Below are positions 7,744-17,355 of a stretch of 64,000 nucleotides of DNA, in pieces. Source of the stretch: Rhodopseudomonas_A sp036404135 (GTDB taxonomy: Bacteria > Pseudomonadota > Alphaproteobacteria > Rhizobiales > Xanthobacteraceae); contig NZ_DASWPE010000040.1 of assembly GCF_036404135.1 (NCBI RefSeq), positions 1 to 64,000 on the forward strand, written 5' to 3'. The position numbers and the translations under genes were made by a program. The notes under the pieces were generated by a model. That model did no database searches, had not been told where the DNA came from, and saw only the letters and a list, made by a program, of their open reading frames with translations. Numbering within the stretch: the first letter of the stretch is position 1; each line of letters begins with the position of its first letter.

Positions 7744-8587
7744 GGTCAATCCGTTTGCGCTGCATGGCGCGACGGATCGCTCGGCGAGCCGGCGCTGGGC
7801 GCTGTCGGCGATCGTCGTCGTTGCGATGCATGTCGGGCTGATCGCGGCCGGCATCGCCTGGTACGCGAGCTCGCCGCCGGCGGGCGCGATGATGCCGGCG
7901 ATCATGGTCGACATGGCGCCGTCCGCCGCGGCGCCGGCGCCGCAGCCGCTCGACGTCGCGCCGGGGCCGCAGATGCAGCAGGCCGAGGCACCGCCGCCTC
8001 CACCGCCGCCACCCGAAGCGGTCGCGCCGCAGCCCGAGCAGGCGTTGCCCCCGACGCCGTTGCAGGACAGTCCGACGGTGGCGTTGCCGGCGGAGCCGAA
8101 GCCTGATCCTGCGCCGCAAAAGCCCGCGCCGGCGCAGCTAGTGCGCGAGCCGCCGCGGCCGGAGCTGAAGAAGCCCAAGCCGGTGCCGCGTGCACCGAAA
8201 AAACCAGCCGAGATGCCGGCGCCGCAGACCAGCGCGCCACCCGCCGCCGCGCGGCAGGCCCGCGCCGCGGCGGCAGCCGCCGGCGCCGCGGCTTCGGCTG
8301 CGTTGCCGTCCTATCGCGACCGGCTGGCGGCGCATCTGCAGCGCTACAAACAATATCCCTCGGAGGCGCGATCCGCCGGCGTGCAGGGCACCGCGATGCT
8401 CAGCTTCACCGTCGGCCGTGGCGGACAATTGCTGAGCGCCCGGCTCGCCGCATCGTCGGGCAATGCCGCGCTCGACGCCGAGACCCTGGCGATGGTCCGC
8501 CGCGCCCAGCCGCTGCCGTCGTTCCCGCCGGAGATCGCGCAGAATTCGCTGAGCTTCACGGTGCCGGTGCGGTTTTCGATCCGTTAG
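7727..8587 (+). CDS. tonB: TonB energy transducer
   Basis: A 286-residue protein with the full TonB layout. A single membrane anchor lies at about residues 24-46 (AIVVVAMHVGLIAAGIAWYA). A long periplasmic proline/alanine-rich spacer with a PPPPPPPP-like run and K/P repeats spans about 55-170. A C-terminal TonB domain spans about 195-286 and includes RYKQYPSEAR and the terminal VPVRFSIR strand. The ATG at 7727 is preferred over one 18 bp upstream because it gives a normal short cytoplasmic tail. It overlaps exbD by 17 bp. No TonB-dependent receptor is in the window, so the transported substrate cannot be named; iron chelates are the usual cargo. Confidence 0.93.
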   Translation: MAEASEVNPFALHGATDRSASRRWALSAIVVVAMHVGLIAAGIAWYASSPPAGAMMPAIMVDMAPSAAAPAPQPLDVAPGPQMQQAEAPPPPPPPPEAVAPQPEQALPPTPLQDSPTVALPAEPKPDPAPQKPAPAQLVREPPRPELKKPKPVPRAPKKPAEMPAPQTSAPPAAARQARAAAAAAGAAASAALPSYRDRLAAHLQRYKQYPSEARSAGVQGTAMLSFTVGRGGQLLSARLAASSGNAALDAETLAMVRRAQPLPSFPPEIAQNSLSFTVPVRFSIR

Positions 8588-9113
8588 TTGGATTGGCCGT
8601 TCGCGCTGAGCGCTGCTCCAGGCGACGGAACCGCGTGGCAGGGTGCCGATCCGTAGGGATAAACGGCCGACGCGTCCAGCGCGACCTGCGTCGCAACGCT
8701 GTTCTGTTTTCGATTACTTCAGACCGGCTATATGCTACGCGATAACTAATATGTTTTGCATTAGTCGGGGTGCTACGAAGTCTCAGGGGTGGCGCATCTC
8801 AAAGGCTAAGCGATCTGCGATCGCTACATCGGGACACAGGTCGTGGAGACGCCGGCCGGCGCGCCTGTTGCGCACCAAGGCGATGAAGCGTGCGCCGCGT
8901 CGCCGCGCGCTTTAACCTTTCGACAACACTCGTCTTCACCTCTTGCTAAGCAAGATTAACGAGTTGTGCGCGCGCTGCACTCAGACCGCTATCCGAAGGT
9001 CGATGGGATGATTCAAGGAGATTCAGATTGCGGTGTGACGCTTAGGCAAATTTTAAGTCGCTGGGGGTACGTTGGTTTTCAGAGTTGAGTGGTTGAGAGT
9101 TTGTGAGTACGCC
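8588..9113. other. Intergenic region between tonB and sciP
   Basis: About 525 bases without a convincing gene. A 90-codon open frame at 8643-8915 has an arginine-rich composition atypical of its neighbours and no domain. The right half is more A/T-rich and contains a CTAA-N6-TTAAC arrangement at 8946-8960 that resembles a CtrA site with one base less in the spacer. It probably carries the sciP promoter. Confidence 0.5.
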
Positions 9114-9389
9114 ATGACAGAGCCCCATCGCCCGAGGGTCAAGTATGTCATCGGGCCAGACGGCAGTCCGTTAACGATTGCGGATCTGCCCGCGCCCGGG
9201 ACAAAACGGTGGGTCATCCGCCGCAAAGCCGAAGTCGTTGCCGCGGTCCGCGGTGGCCTTCTGTCCCTCGAGGAAGCCTGCAGCCGTTACACGCTGACCG
9301 TCGACGAATTCCTGTCCTGGCAGTTCTCGATCGACCAGCACGGTCTGGCCGGATTGCGCACCACCCGGATTCAGCAATACCGACAATAG
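9114..9389 (+). CDS. sciP: SciP-like CtrA inhibitor (DUF1153)
   Basis: A 91-residue DUF1153 protein, the family of Caulobacter SciP, a small helix-turn-helix factor that binds CtrA and blocks its activation of flagellar and cell-cycle promoters. Recognisable segments are KYVIGPDGSPLTIADLPAP near the start, then RWVIRRKAEVVAAVRGGLLS and EACSRYTLTVDEFLSWQ, the helix-turn-helix. The ATG at 9114 gives the family's usual length; an upstream start at 9072 would add 14 unconserved residues. It sits directly upstream of fliF in the same direction, linking cell-cycle control to flagellar assembly. The DUF1153 assignment is strong; function in this organism is transferred from Caulobacter. Confidence 0.9.
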   Translation: MTEPHRPRVKYVIGPDGSPLTIADLPAPGTKRWVIRRKAEVVAAVRGGLLSLEEACSRYTLTVDEFLSWQFSIDQHGLAGLRTTRIQQYRQ

Positions 9390-9475
9390 ACCAACCCCCT
9401 TCACTCGCGTTTTAAGACATGCCGGACGCCCGCAAGGACGCCCGGTTTTGTCGCGTCTGCGTTTCTTGACCGGCG

Positions 9476-9490
9476 TTAAGGATCGTTAAC
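9476..9490. promoter_or_regulatory. Possible CtrA-type site upstream of fliF
   Basis: TTAA at 9476-9479 and TTAAC at 9486-9490 are separated by six bases, 49 bp ahead of the fliF start. The classic CtrA consensus has two TTAA half sites with a seven-base spacer, so this is one base short. A similar CTAA-N6-TTAAC lies upstream of sciP. The location before a class II flagellar operon fits CtrA control, but the spacing makes this tentative. Confidence 0.35.
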
Positions 9491-9538
9491 GATATTGAAA
9501 CCATCCCATAGGCAAGATTTGCCTAGTCGGCTGCGATC

Positions 9539-11173
9539 GTGCCGAAGCTGAGGGGCTGGTTCGTGCAGGGTCTGGTGAGCTTTTTGAAAGGTCTGGGCGC
9601 GGCCCGGCTGATGGCGATGATCGCCGTCACCGCCGCGCTGATTGGCTTCTTCGCCTTCGTCATCATGCGGGTCACCACGCCGCAGATGACGACCCTGTTC
9701 ACCGACCTCAGCGCCGAAGATTCCTCGGGAATCATCAAGGACTTGGAACGCCAGGCGATTCCCTTCGAAATCCGCAACGAAGGCAGCGTGATCATGGTTC
9801 CGAAGGACAAGGTCACGCGGCTGCGGATGAAGCTCGCCGAAGGCGGGCTGCCCAAGGGCGGCGGCGTCGGCTACGAGATCTTCGACAAATCGGACGCGCT
9901 GGGCTCGACCAGCTTCGTGCAGAACATCAATCACCTGCGCGCGCTGGAGGGAGAACTTGCCCGCACCATCCGCGCCATCGACCGCATCCAGGCCGCCCGC
10001 GTGCATCTGGTGCTGCCGGAGCGGCCGCTGTTCTCGCGCGAGACCCCGGAGCCGTCGGCCTCGATCGTGCTGCGGGTGCGCGGCGCGTTGGAGCCGCAGC
10101 AGGTCCGCGCCATCCGCCACGTCGTCGCCAGCGCGGTCAACGGGCTGAAGCCGCAGCGGGTGTCGATCGTCGACGAGGCCGGGCAATTGCTCGCCGACGG
10201 CGCCGCCGGCGATCCGGCCAGCGACGGCGCCACCGGCGACGAGCGCCGCGCCGGTTTCGAGAAACGGATGCGTAACCAGGTCGAGGCGATTGTGTCATCC
10301 GTGGTCGGCAACGGCCGGGCGCGGGTCCAGCTCACCGCCGACTTCGACTACAACAAGGTCACGCAGACCTCCGACAAGTTCGATCCCGAAGGCCGGGTGC
10401 TGCGCTCCAGCCAGTCGCGCGAGGAATCCTCGCAGACTGCCGCCGCCAGCGACGGTCAGGTCACGGTCAATAACGAACTGCCGGGCAACCAGCAGGGCAA
10501 CGGCGTCACGCCGCGCGATCAGAGCAAGAAGAGCGAAGAAACCAACAATTATGAGATTTCGCGCGTCACCAAGACCGAGGTTACCGAGGCCGGACGGGTC
10601 AACAGGATCTCCGTCGCGGTGCTGGTCGACGGCGTCTACGGCAAGAACGACAAAGGCGAGATGGTCTACCAGGAGCGCAGCAAGGACCAGCTCGACCGCA
10701 TCGCCGCGCTGGTGCGCTCGGCGATCGGCTTCGACCAGAAGCGCGGCGACCAGGTCGAGGTGGTCAATTTGCGCTTCGCCGAGGCGCCGAGCGTGGCGCC
10801 GGTCGCCGAACCGAGCGGCCTGCTTGGGATGCTGCAATTCACGAAGGATGATGTGATGTATGTCATCGAGCTCGCGGTGATGATGCTGCTCGGCCTGGTG
10901 GTGATGTTCATGGTGATCCGGCCGCTGGTGCGCCGGATCCTCGCCGCCGAGCCCGCCGCCGCCGGCGGCATGGCGGCGCTGACCGATGCCAGCGGCACGG
11001 CGATCGGCGCGGACGGCCTGCCGGTGCCGGTGCCGGGCCCCAGCATGATCGACATCGCCCAGGTCCAGGGCCAGGTCCACGCCCAGTCGGTGCACCGCGT
11101 CGGCGAACTGGCCGACCGCAATCCCAATGAAACCGCCGCGATCGTTCGCCAGTGGCTTCAGGAGCCAGCGTGA
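9539..11173 (+). CDS. fliF: FliF, flagellar MS-ring protein
   Basis: A 544-residue flagellar M-ring protein. The start is a GTG at 9539. There are two membrane segments, at about residues 21-43 (MAMIAVTAALIGFFAFVIM) and 440-463 (MYVIELAVMMLLGLVVMFMV), and between them a large periplasmic ring-building region including VHLVLPERPLFSRE and FEKRMRNQVEAIVSSVVG. The C-terminal tail (VHRVGELADRNPNETAAIVRQWL) is the FliG-binding region. The product forms the base in the inner membrane on which the switch and export apparatus assemble. It leads fliF-fliG-fliH-fliN-flbD, with a 6-bp gap to fliG, and lies 149 bp after sciP. Confidence 0.97.
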   Translation: MPKLRGWFVQGLVSFLKGLGAARLMAMIAVTAALIGFFAFVIMRVTTPQMTTLFTDLSAEDSSGIIKDLERQAIPFEIRNEGSVIMVPKDKVTRLRMKLAEGGLPKGGGVGYEIFDKSDALGSTSFVQNINHLRALEGELARTIRAIDRIQAARVHLVLPERPLFSRETPEPSASIVLRVRGALEPQQVRAIRHVVASAVNGLKPQRVSIVDEAGQLLADGAAGDPASDGATGDERRAGFEKRMRNQVEAIVSSVVGNGRARVQLTADFDYNKVTQTSDKFDPEGRVLRSSQSREESSQTAAASDGQVTVNNELPGNQQGNGVTPRDQSKKSEETNNYEISRVTKTEVTEAGRVNRISVAVLVDGVYGKNDKGEMVYQERSKDQLDRIAALVRSAIGFDQKRGDQVEVVNLRFAEAPSVAPVAEPSGLLGMLQFTKDDVMYVIELAVMMLLGLVVMFMVIRPLVRRILAAEPAAAGGMAALTDASGTAIGADGLPVPVPGPSMIDIAQVQGQVHAQSVHRVGELADRNPNETAAIVRQWLQEPA

Positions 11174-11179
11174 TCTGAC

Positions 11180-12268
11180 ATGGCCGTACCGCAGACCACC
11201 ACCGCCAGCAACGAGGACATCGCCAGCGTGGTCGCCAACCTGGCGATGCGCCAGGGCAATCGTCCCGCGACCAAGCCGTTGAGCGGGCCGAAGCGCGCCG
11301 CGATGCTGATGCTGGCGCTCGGCGAGCAGTATGGCGGCAAGGTCTGGGCGCTGCTCGACGACGACGAGGTGCGCGAACTGTCCTCGGTGATGTCCTCGCT
11401 CGGCACCATCGAGCCGGACGTGGTGGAAGATCTGCTGCTGGAATTCGTCTCGCGGATGTCGGCCTCCGGGGCGCTGATGGGCAATTTCGACGCCACCGAG
11501 CGGCTGCTGCAGAAATATCTGCCGTCCGACCGGGTCAGCGGCATCATGGAAGAAATCCGCGGCCCGGCCGGCCGCAACATGTGGGAAAAGCTCTCCAACG
11601 TTCAGGAGGAGGTGCTCGCCAACTACCTGAAGAACGAATACCCGCAGACCACCGCGGTGGTGCTGTCGAAGCTGAAGTCCGAGCACGCCGCCAAGGTGCT
11701 GTCGATCCTGCCGGAGGACATGGCGCTCGACGTCATCAACCGGATGCTGAAGATGGAAGCGGTGCAGAAAGAAGTGATCGAAAGCGTCGAGAAGACGCTG
11801 CGGGTCGAATTCATGTCCAACCTGTCGCAGACCCGGCGCCGCGACGCCCACGAGGTGATGGCGGAAATCTTCAACAATTTCGACCGCCAGACCGAGACCC
11901 GTTTCATCACCTCGCTGGAAGAAGACAACCGCGAGGCGGCCGAACGCATCAAGGCCTTGATGTTCACCTTCGACGATCTGGTCAAGCTCGACGCCGGCTC
12001 GGCGCAGACCCTGATGCGTAACGTCGACAAGGACAAGCTCGGCATCGCGCTGAAGAGCGCCAACGAGGAGGTCCGCTCGTTCTTCTTGGGGAATATGTCA
12101 TCCCGCGCGGGCAAGATGCTGCTCGACGATATGGCGGCGCTCGGCCCGGTGCGGCTGCGCGACGTCGACGAGGCGCAGGCGCTGTTGGTCAATCTGGCCA
12201 AGGACCTCGCCGCCAAGGGTGAAATCGTGCTGACCAAGAATCGTGCTGACGACGAACTGGTGTATTGA
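11180..12268 (+). CDS. fliG: FliG, flagellar motor switch protein
   Basis: A 362-residue FliG, the rotor protein that contacts the stator. It has the N-terminal FliF-binding domain, a middle domain with the family motif NEYPQTTAVVLSKL (EHPQT-type, about residues 151-164), and a C-terminal charged-ridge domain (FDDLVKLDAGSAQTLMRNVD, then IALKSANEEVRSFFLGNMS). The first ~35 residues are a longer variable extension. The stop TGA shares a base with the ATG of fliH (TGATG), indicating coupled translation. Confidence 0.97.
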   Translation: MAVPQTTTASNEDIASVVANLAMRQGNRPATKPLSGPKRAAMLMLALGEQYGGKVWALLDDDEVRELSSVMSSLGTIEPDVVEDLLLEFVSRMSASGALMGNFDATERLLQKYLPSDRVSGIMEEIRGPAGRNMWEKLSNVQEEVLANYLKNEYPQTTAVVLSKLKSEHAAKVLSILPEDMALDVINRMLKMEAVQKEVIESVEKTLRVEFMSNLSQTRRRDAHEVMAEIFNNFDRQTETRFITSLEEDNREAAERIKALMFTFDDLVKLDAGSAQTLMRNVDKDKLGIALKSANEEVRSFFLGNMSSRAGKMLLDDMAALGPVRLRDVDEAQALLVNLAKDLAAKGEIVLTKNRADDELVY

Positions 12269-12903
12269 TGGCTGCTCCTGCAAAATTTCTGTTCGACATG
12301 GATTTCGGCGCCCCTGACAAGGCGCGTGAGAAGGCGGCGACGCCGGCCGAGATCGCGGCGCAGGTCGCCGCCGCGGAGGCGGCGGCCTATCGCGCCGGCT
12401 ACGACGCCGGCCAGCAGGAGGCCAAGGCGGAGAGCGACCGCCGCGTGGCGCTGGCGATGGAAGAAATCGGAATCGGCATCCGCGGCATCGCCTCGCGGTT
12501 TTCCGGCATCGAGGCGCGGATGGAGACCGAGGCGGTGGACGTCGCGGTGGCGGTGGCGCGCAAATTGTCCGGCGAACTGATCGCGGCGCAGCCGTTGACC
12601 GAAGTCACCGCGTTGATCGGCGATTGCTTCCGGCAACTGGTGTCGACCCCGCACATCGTGATCCGGATCAACGACATGCTGTACGACGCCGCGCACGAGC
12701 AGGTCGAACGGCTGGCCAAGCAGAGCGGTTTCGAGGGTCGCCTGGTGATCATGGCGGAGCCTGAAATCGCCCATGGCGACTGCAAGATCGAATGGGCCGA
12801 CGGCGGCGTGATGCTGGAGCGCGCGGCCACCGAGGCAAAAATCAGCGAACTCGTCGAACGCTACATGGCGATCCGCGCCGATGCGGATTCACCCGGACAA
12901 TGA
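12268..12903 (+). CDS. fliH: FliH-like flagellar export regulator
   Basis: A 211-residue protein in the fliH position between fliG and fliN. An N-terminal segment is followed by a helical A/E-rich stretch (about residues 25-65) and a C-terminal globular part containing HGDCKIEWADGGVMLERAA (about 169-187), which is typical of FliH/HrpE/YscL proteins. Known family members bind the export ATPase FliI and hold it at the export gate. The ATG at 12268 overlaps the fliG stop by one base; a TTG three bases earlier is a less likely start. Sequence similarity in this family is weak, so the name leans partly on context. Confidence 0.85.
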   Translation: MAAPAKFLFDMDFGAPDKAREKAATPAEIAAQVAAAEAAAYRAGYDAGQQEAKAESDRRVALAMEEIGIGIRGIASRFSGIEARMETEAVDVAVAVARKLSGELIAAQPLTEVTALIGDCFRQLVSTPHIVIRINDMLYDAAHEQVERLAKQSGFEGRLVIMAEPEIAHGDCKIEWADGGVMLERAATEAKISELVERYMAIRADADSPGQ

Positions 12904-12914
12904 GGACTTGAACG

Positions 12915-13265
12915 ATGGCCAACAATGACAGCCAGGTGCCGTTGCCCGATCTCAACGCCAACGACGCGCCGCCGCTCGGCGACGTCGGCTACAGCGACGA
13001 CGAACAGGTGTCGCGGATTGCCGCCGATCTCGAGGCGGTGTTCGACGTGCCGGTGCAGGTGTCGGCGGTGCTCGGCCGCTCCAAGATGGACGTCGGCGAA
13101 TTGTTGAAGCTCGGCCCCGGCACCGTGCTCGAACTCGACCGCAAGGTCGGCGAAGCGATCGACATCTACGTCAACAACCGGCTGGTGGCGCGCGGCGAGG
13201 TGGTGCTGGTCGAGGACAAGCTCGGCGTCACCATGACGGAAATCATCAAGGCCGAGCGCGCCTAA
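12915..13265 (+). CDS. fliN: FliN, flagellar C-ring protein
   Basis: A 116-residue FliN/SpoA-domain protein. The SpoA fold occupies about residues 40-112, with FDVPVQVSAVLGRSKMDVGE, LLKLGPGTVLELDRKVGEAI and the terminal NNRLVARGEVVLVEDKLGVT. FliN forms the distal C-ring with FliM and FliG and takes part in direction switching and export. The N-terminal 35 residues are acidic and variable. It starts 11 bp after fliH and is followed 53 bp later by flbD. fliM is not in this run and must be elsewhere. Confidence 0.96.
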   Translation: MANNDSQVPLPDLNANDAPPLGDVGYSDDEQVSRIAADLEAVFDVPVQVSAVLGRSKMDVGELLKLGPGTVLELDRKVGEAIDIYVNNRLVARGEVVLVEDKLGVTMTEIIKAERA

Positions 13266-13318
13266 CGTAAATCAACCGGCCGGGCACCACGGGCGCGGCA
13301 GACTGACAGGAGACATCC

Positions 13319-14698
<1,380 letters not shown>

Positions 14699-14728
14699 GG
14701 CCGAGACGGGATATTGCGCGTCGGCGCC

Positions 14729-14884
14729 TCAGGAATAATCCGGCGCGTTGGGGTTGCGATAAATATGGATCGGCTCGCCGGGCGTGAGCTTTGGCGCGGT
14801 GAGAACGGCGTAGACATACAGCGCCAGATAACCGATCGCCAGCGCGCCGATCGCATAGAACAGCCAGGTCGCGACGCGTTTCAT
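14729..14884 (-). CDS. 51-residue single-pass membrane protein, unknown
   Basis: A small gene found by reading the minus strand. The ATG at 14884-14882 is preceded by GGAG, and 51 codons follow to a TGA at 14731-14729. The product is MKRVATWLFYAIGALAIGYL followed by ALYVYAVLTAPKLTPGEPIH and an 11-residue tail ending in PDYS. It has one membrane helix (about residues 5-27) and a short, probably extracytoplasmic tail. It is convergent with flbD, 30 bp from its stop. No known family was recognised. The hydrophobic pattern, a good ribosome site and a clean stop make a real gene likely. Confidence 0.65.
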   Translation of the reverse strand: MKRVATWLFYAIGALAIGYLALYVYAVLTAPKLTPGEPIHIYRNPNAPDYS

Positions 14885-14917
14885 CCAGCACTCCGCAGCA
14901 CAATGCGGTCGCCCTTA

Positions 14918-15022
14918 TATAGCGTTTTCGGCGAAGTGGATCCCGGTTCGCGTGAAGAAAGCGCGTCAAAATAACAATCCAGGGCTCCGGTTCTGATTCG
15001 ATCGGACCCGGAATCGCTCTGG
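14918..15022. repeat. Dispersed repeat family A, copy 1
   Basis: About 105 bp sharing the order AGCGTTTTCG, CGAAGTGGATCCCGGTTCGC, GTGAAGAAA, GCGTCAAAATAA and a terminal hairpin built from GGTTCTGATTCGATC and its imperfect complement with copies at 31361-31464 and 59978-60080. This copy is the most diverged and lacks the perfect CTAGAGCT arms. It lies upstream of the 51-residue membrane protein gene. Confidence 0.85.
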
Positions 15023-15070
15023 CCCCGCGATGCCTTGCGTCACAGCGTAAATCCGCGGGTGCGGCCGCGT

Positions 15071-15349
15071 CTATTTGCGCACGTCGATGCTGCGTAGGAT
15101 CACCCCGGCGGGATGCCCCTCGAGCTCGGATTTGGAAAATTTCAGCGCCGCCAACGCTTCGATGCTGGCGCGCAGCCGCATGAATTGCGGTTCGCGCTGG
15201 CTCGCCGTGGTGCGCGCCGCGCCGTCGAGGGCGTCCATCGCGGTGGTGGACACCGCGCAGTCGATCTCGGTGTCCTCGTCCATCATCGAGAACAGCACGA
15301 CCGAGCGGTCGCAATCGTAACTGCGGAACTTGCCGCTGGTGAGCGCCAT
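15071..15349 (-). CDS. DUF1488 family protein
   Basis: A 92-residue protein matching the DUF1488 pattern. The opening FRSYDCDRSVVLFSMMDEDT and an internal CAVSTTAMDAL lead to a helix with FMRLRASIEALAALKFSK. The C-terminal half ends with GVILRSIDVRK, the closing strand of the family. The function of DUF1488 is not established. It is the first of three small minus-strand genes (15071-15924) separated by under 75 bases each, so they may be co-transcribed. Confidence 0.8.
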   Translation of the reverse strand: MALTSGKFRSYDCDRSVVLFSMMDEDTEIDCAVSTTAMDALDGAARTTASQREPQFMRLRASIEALAALKFSKSELEGHPAGVILRSIDVRK

Positions 15350-15406
15350 CTGGATCTCCTCGGGTGAAAGGCAAAGTCTGATGACGGCGCCGCGCTGGCG
15401 CCGGCT

Positions 15407-15583
15407 TTATCGCTTCTTGGCCGGCGGCGGGTCGAGTTCGTTGATCCGCGACCGGCAGGCGGCCTCGGTCGGGTGCGGACCGGAGACGAAGGTGCCGCTG
15501 ACCTTGGTGCTGTACCAGCCGGATTCAACGCCGAGGCGAAGCGACTCCTCGGTGAGGACGTGGCGTGGCGAGAGCTTTTGCAT
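15407..15583 (-). CDS. 58-residue conserved-looking hypothetical protein
   Basis: A 58-residue soluble protein starting MQKLSPRHVLTEESLRLGVE and ending in DPPPAKKR. The internal ATG at 15583 is preferred; a longer frame upstream would add a serine/arginine-rich stretch unlike the rest. No domain was recognised. It lies between the DUF1488 gene and the 89-residue gene, on the same strand and with similar spacing. Confidence 0.6.
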   Translation of the reverse strand: MQKLSPRHVLTEESLRLGVESGWYSTKVSGTFVSGPHPTEAACRSRINELDPPPAKKR

Positions 15584-15654
15584 ATGCGGACCTTTTGATG
15601 AGCGCCGAGACGACGCGGTGCAGCGTGAGAGGCAGGATCGCGAAAGCGTTGCGG

Positions 15655-15924
15655 TCAAGTCGGCGCCGCGCAGGCATCGAGGCGACGCGCCTCGGCCAGA
15701 TCGGAAGCTGCGATCGCGATCATTTCCAGCGAGGCGCGGTGCGGCGCAGCCCCTGGAATGGTGATCATGGTGGCGACGCGGCGGAACACCGGAAACGACA
15801 GGCCTTCGATCATCTCGTCGTCGGTCACCACCTCATAGGCGCCGGCCGGCAACACGCGGTCGATTCCGGGAAGCTCGAACGGATGGCGGAAGGTGATGGT
15901 TTCGCGGCGCGATCTTATGGTCAC
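15655..15924 (-). CDS. 89-residue hypothetical protein
   Basis: An 89-residue protein with an N-terminal beta-rich half (RRETITFRHPFELPG, then DRVLPAGAYEVVTDDEMIEG, about residues 6-41) and a helical C-terminus with ASLEMIAIAASDLAEARR. The pattern of a short domain in which a polarised 'LPAGxYEVxTDDE' strand pair occurs is seen in several alphaproteobacterial hypothetical proteins, but I cannot name a family. It lies at the upstream end of the three-gene minus-strand run. Confidence 0.65.
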   Translation of the reverse strand: MTIRSRRETITFRHPFELPGIDRVLPAGAYEVVTDDEMIEGLSFPVFRRVATMITIPGAAPHRASLEMIAIAASDLAEARRLDACAAPT

Positions 15925-16228
15925 GAAAGACCTTCCTGCGTGCCGGAGCGTGGCCGCGTGATCGCAATGGCAGGCGCGCAGTGCTTAGCAATCATGCGCC
16001 GTTTCCTGCGCAATAGCCATGGCTATGTTGCGAAGCGCAGTTTGCGTCCCGCATAGCCTTGCTTTTGCCCCTGTCATCGCTATTTGCTGAAGATACTCAA
16101 CGCGGAGCCGGACCGGCTGGTGTCTGCGCGGCATCGGTGATCCTCGATCAATGGTCGATATCGCCCGCCGCCGGATGGTTTTTTACGCGGAGAATCTACG
16201 AGCCGTCCTCCAATTCAGAGAGATCATC

Positions 16229-17068
16229 ATGAAACTTCGTGTCGGTTACGAGATGATCTATGATTTCCCGCAGCCGACGCCGATGATCATGGTGCTCGGC
16301 GTGCACTTCACCCGCGCCTCCGACGTGATCGTGCCGGATTTCCTCACCGTGACGCCAGCGGTGGCGATCGCGCCCTATCGCGACTTGTTCGGCAATTGGT
16401 GCAGCCGCATCGTCGCGCCGCAGGGCCGGGTGCGGCTGTTCGCCGACGGCATCGTCCGCGACCTCGGGGTGCCGGACCCGCTGGTTCCCGACGCCATCCA
16501 GCATGCCGTCGAAGATCTGCCGCCGGACACCTTGGTGTATCTGCTCGGCAGCCGCTATTGCGAGACCGACCGCCTCTCCGACATCGCCTGGAGCCTGTTC
16601 GAGTCCACGCCGCCGGGGTGGGCGCGGGTGCAGGCGATCTGCGATTACGTGCATCACCACATCGCCTTCAACTACCAGCATGCCCGCGCCACCCGCACCG
16701 CCTACGAGGCCTATCAGGAACGCCAGGGGGTGTGCCGCGACTACGCGCATCTGGCGCTGGCGTTCTGCCGCTGCATGAACATCCCGGCGCGCTATTGCAC
16801 CGGCTATCTCGGCGACATGGGCACGCCGCAGCCCTGGGGCGTCGGCGATTTTGCCGGCTGGTTCGAGGCCTATCTCGGCGGCCGCTGGCATACATTCGAT
16901 CCGCGCAACAACGTGCCGCGGCTCGGCCGGGTGCTGATCGCGCAGGGCCGCGACGCCGCCGACGTGCCGATCACCCAGACCTTCGGGTCGAATACTTTGG
17001 TCAGCTTTAAGGTGTGGACCGACGAAATCGTCGAGCAGGAGCAGGACGCCGCCGCGGCGGCGCGCTGA
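16229..17068 (+). CDS. Transglutaminase-like protein, catalytic His position altered
   Basis: A 279-residue protein of the transglutaminase-like superfamily (COG1305 type). The ATG at 16229 is chosen because MKLRVGYEMIYDFPQPTPM begins the family's N-terminal beta-domain. The nucleophile region ERQGVCRDYAHLALAFCR contains C169, followed by the usual IPARYCTGYLGD. In most relatives the next motif is HAW; here it reads FAGWFEAYLGGRWHTFDPRN, so the histidine position appears to be alanine while the aspartate (D224) is kept. Another histidine (H221) is nearby. It may use a rearranged triad or have lost activity. It appears monocistronic. Confidence 0.82.
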   Translation: MKLRVGYEMIYDFPQPTPMIMVLGVHFTRASDVIVPDFLTVTPAVAIAPYRDLFGNWCSRIVAPQGRVRLFADGIVRDLGVPDPLVPDAIQHAVEDLPPDTLVYLLGSRYCETDRLSDIAWSLFESTPPGWARVQAICDYVHHHIAFNYQHARATRTAYEAYQERQGVCRDYAHLALAFCRCMNIPARYCTGYLGDMGTPQPWGVGDFAGWFEAYLGGRWHTFDPRNNVPRLGRVLIAQGRDAADVPITQTFGSNTLVSFKVWTDEIVEQEQDAAAAAR

Positions 17069-17123
17069 CCTCCGAGACGTCGCCGGCCGCGATCGAGGCG
17101 ATCGGGCAGGGCTTCTCGACGGG

Positions 17124-17143
17124 TCGTCCCTGCGCAGGGACGA
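17124..17143. repeat. 20-bp perfect palindrome, related to the 5.7-kb inverted repeat
   Basis: TCGTCCCTGCGCAGGGACGA is its own reverse complement. Its left half is shared with the inverted repeat at 5698-5827. It stands 56 bp after the stop of the transglutaminase gene and could fold into a terminator-like hairpin, but there is no T-run. Confidence 0.8.
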
Positions 17144-17341
17144 TGCGTTGAAAGGCCGTGGCCATTCGTGGTCGCAGGGCATGCTGCTCATTGCTCGATG
17201 CTCAGTGTTCCGTGCTGTGTGCTGTCGTTGTCGCAGCGCAAGCTCGCGCCGTTGTTGTTCGGCATGTCCGATGAGGTCCCGTTCGCCTGGCGTCGCCGTT
17301 TCATCTCAACCACCTCGCAAACGCCCGAGTTGTCGGCCGAT

Positions 17342-17355
17342 TTGATTTGGATCAA
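17342..17355. promoter_or_regulatory. FNR/FixK-type binding site upstream of nap operon
   Basis: TTGATTTGGATCAA is a perfect TTGAT-N4-ATCAA, the consensus of FNR, FnrN and FixK regulators. It lies 84-97 bp upstream of the napE ATG, a usual distance for an activator site just above the promoter. In Bradyrhizobium-type organisms FixK2 activates nap genes under low oxygen, so the operon is probably induced by oxygen limitation. Regulator identity is inferred; no regulator gene is adjacent. Confidence 0.85.

Noticed and set aside
8643..8915. 90-codon frame between tonB and sciP
   Set aside because: Arginine-rich product, no convincing ribosome site, no domain, no coupling to a neighbour.
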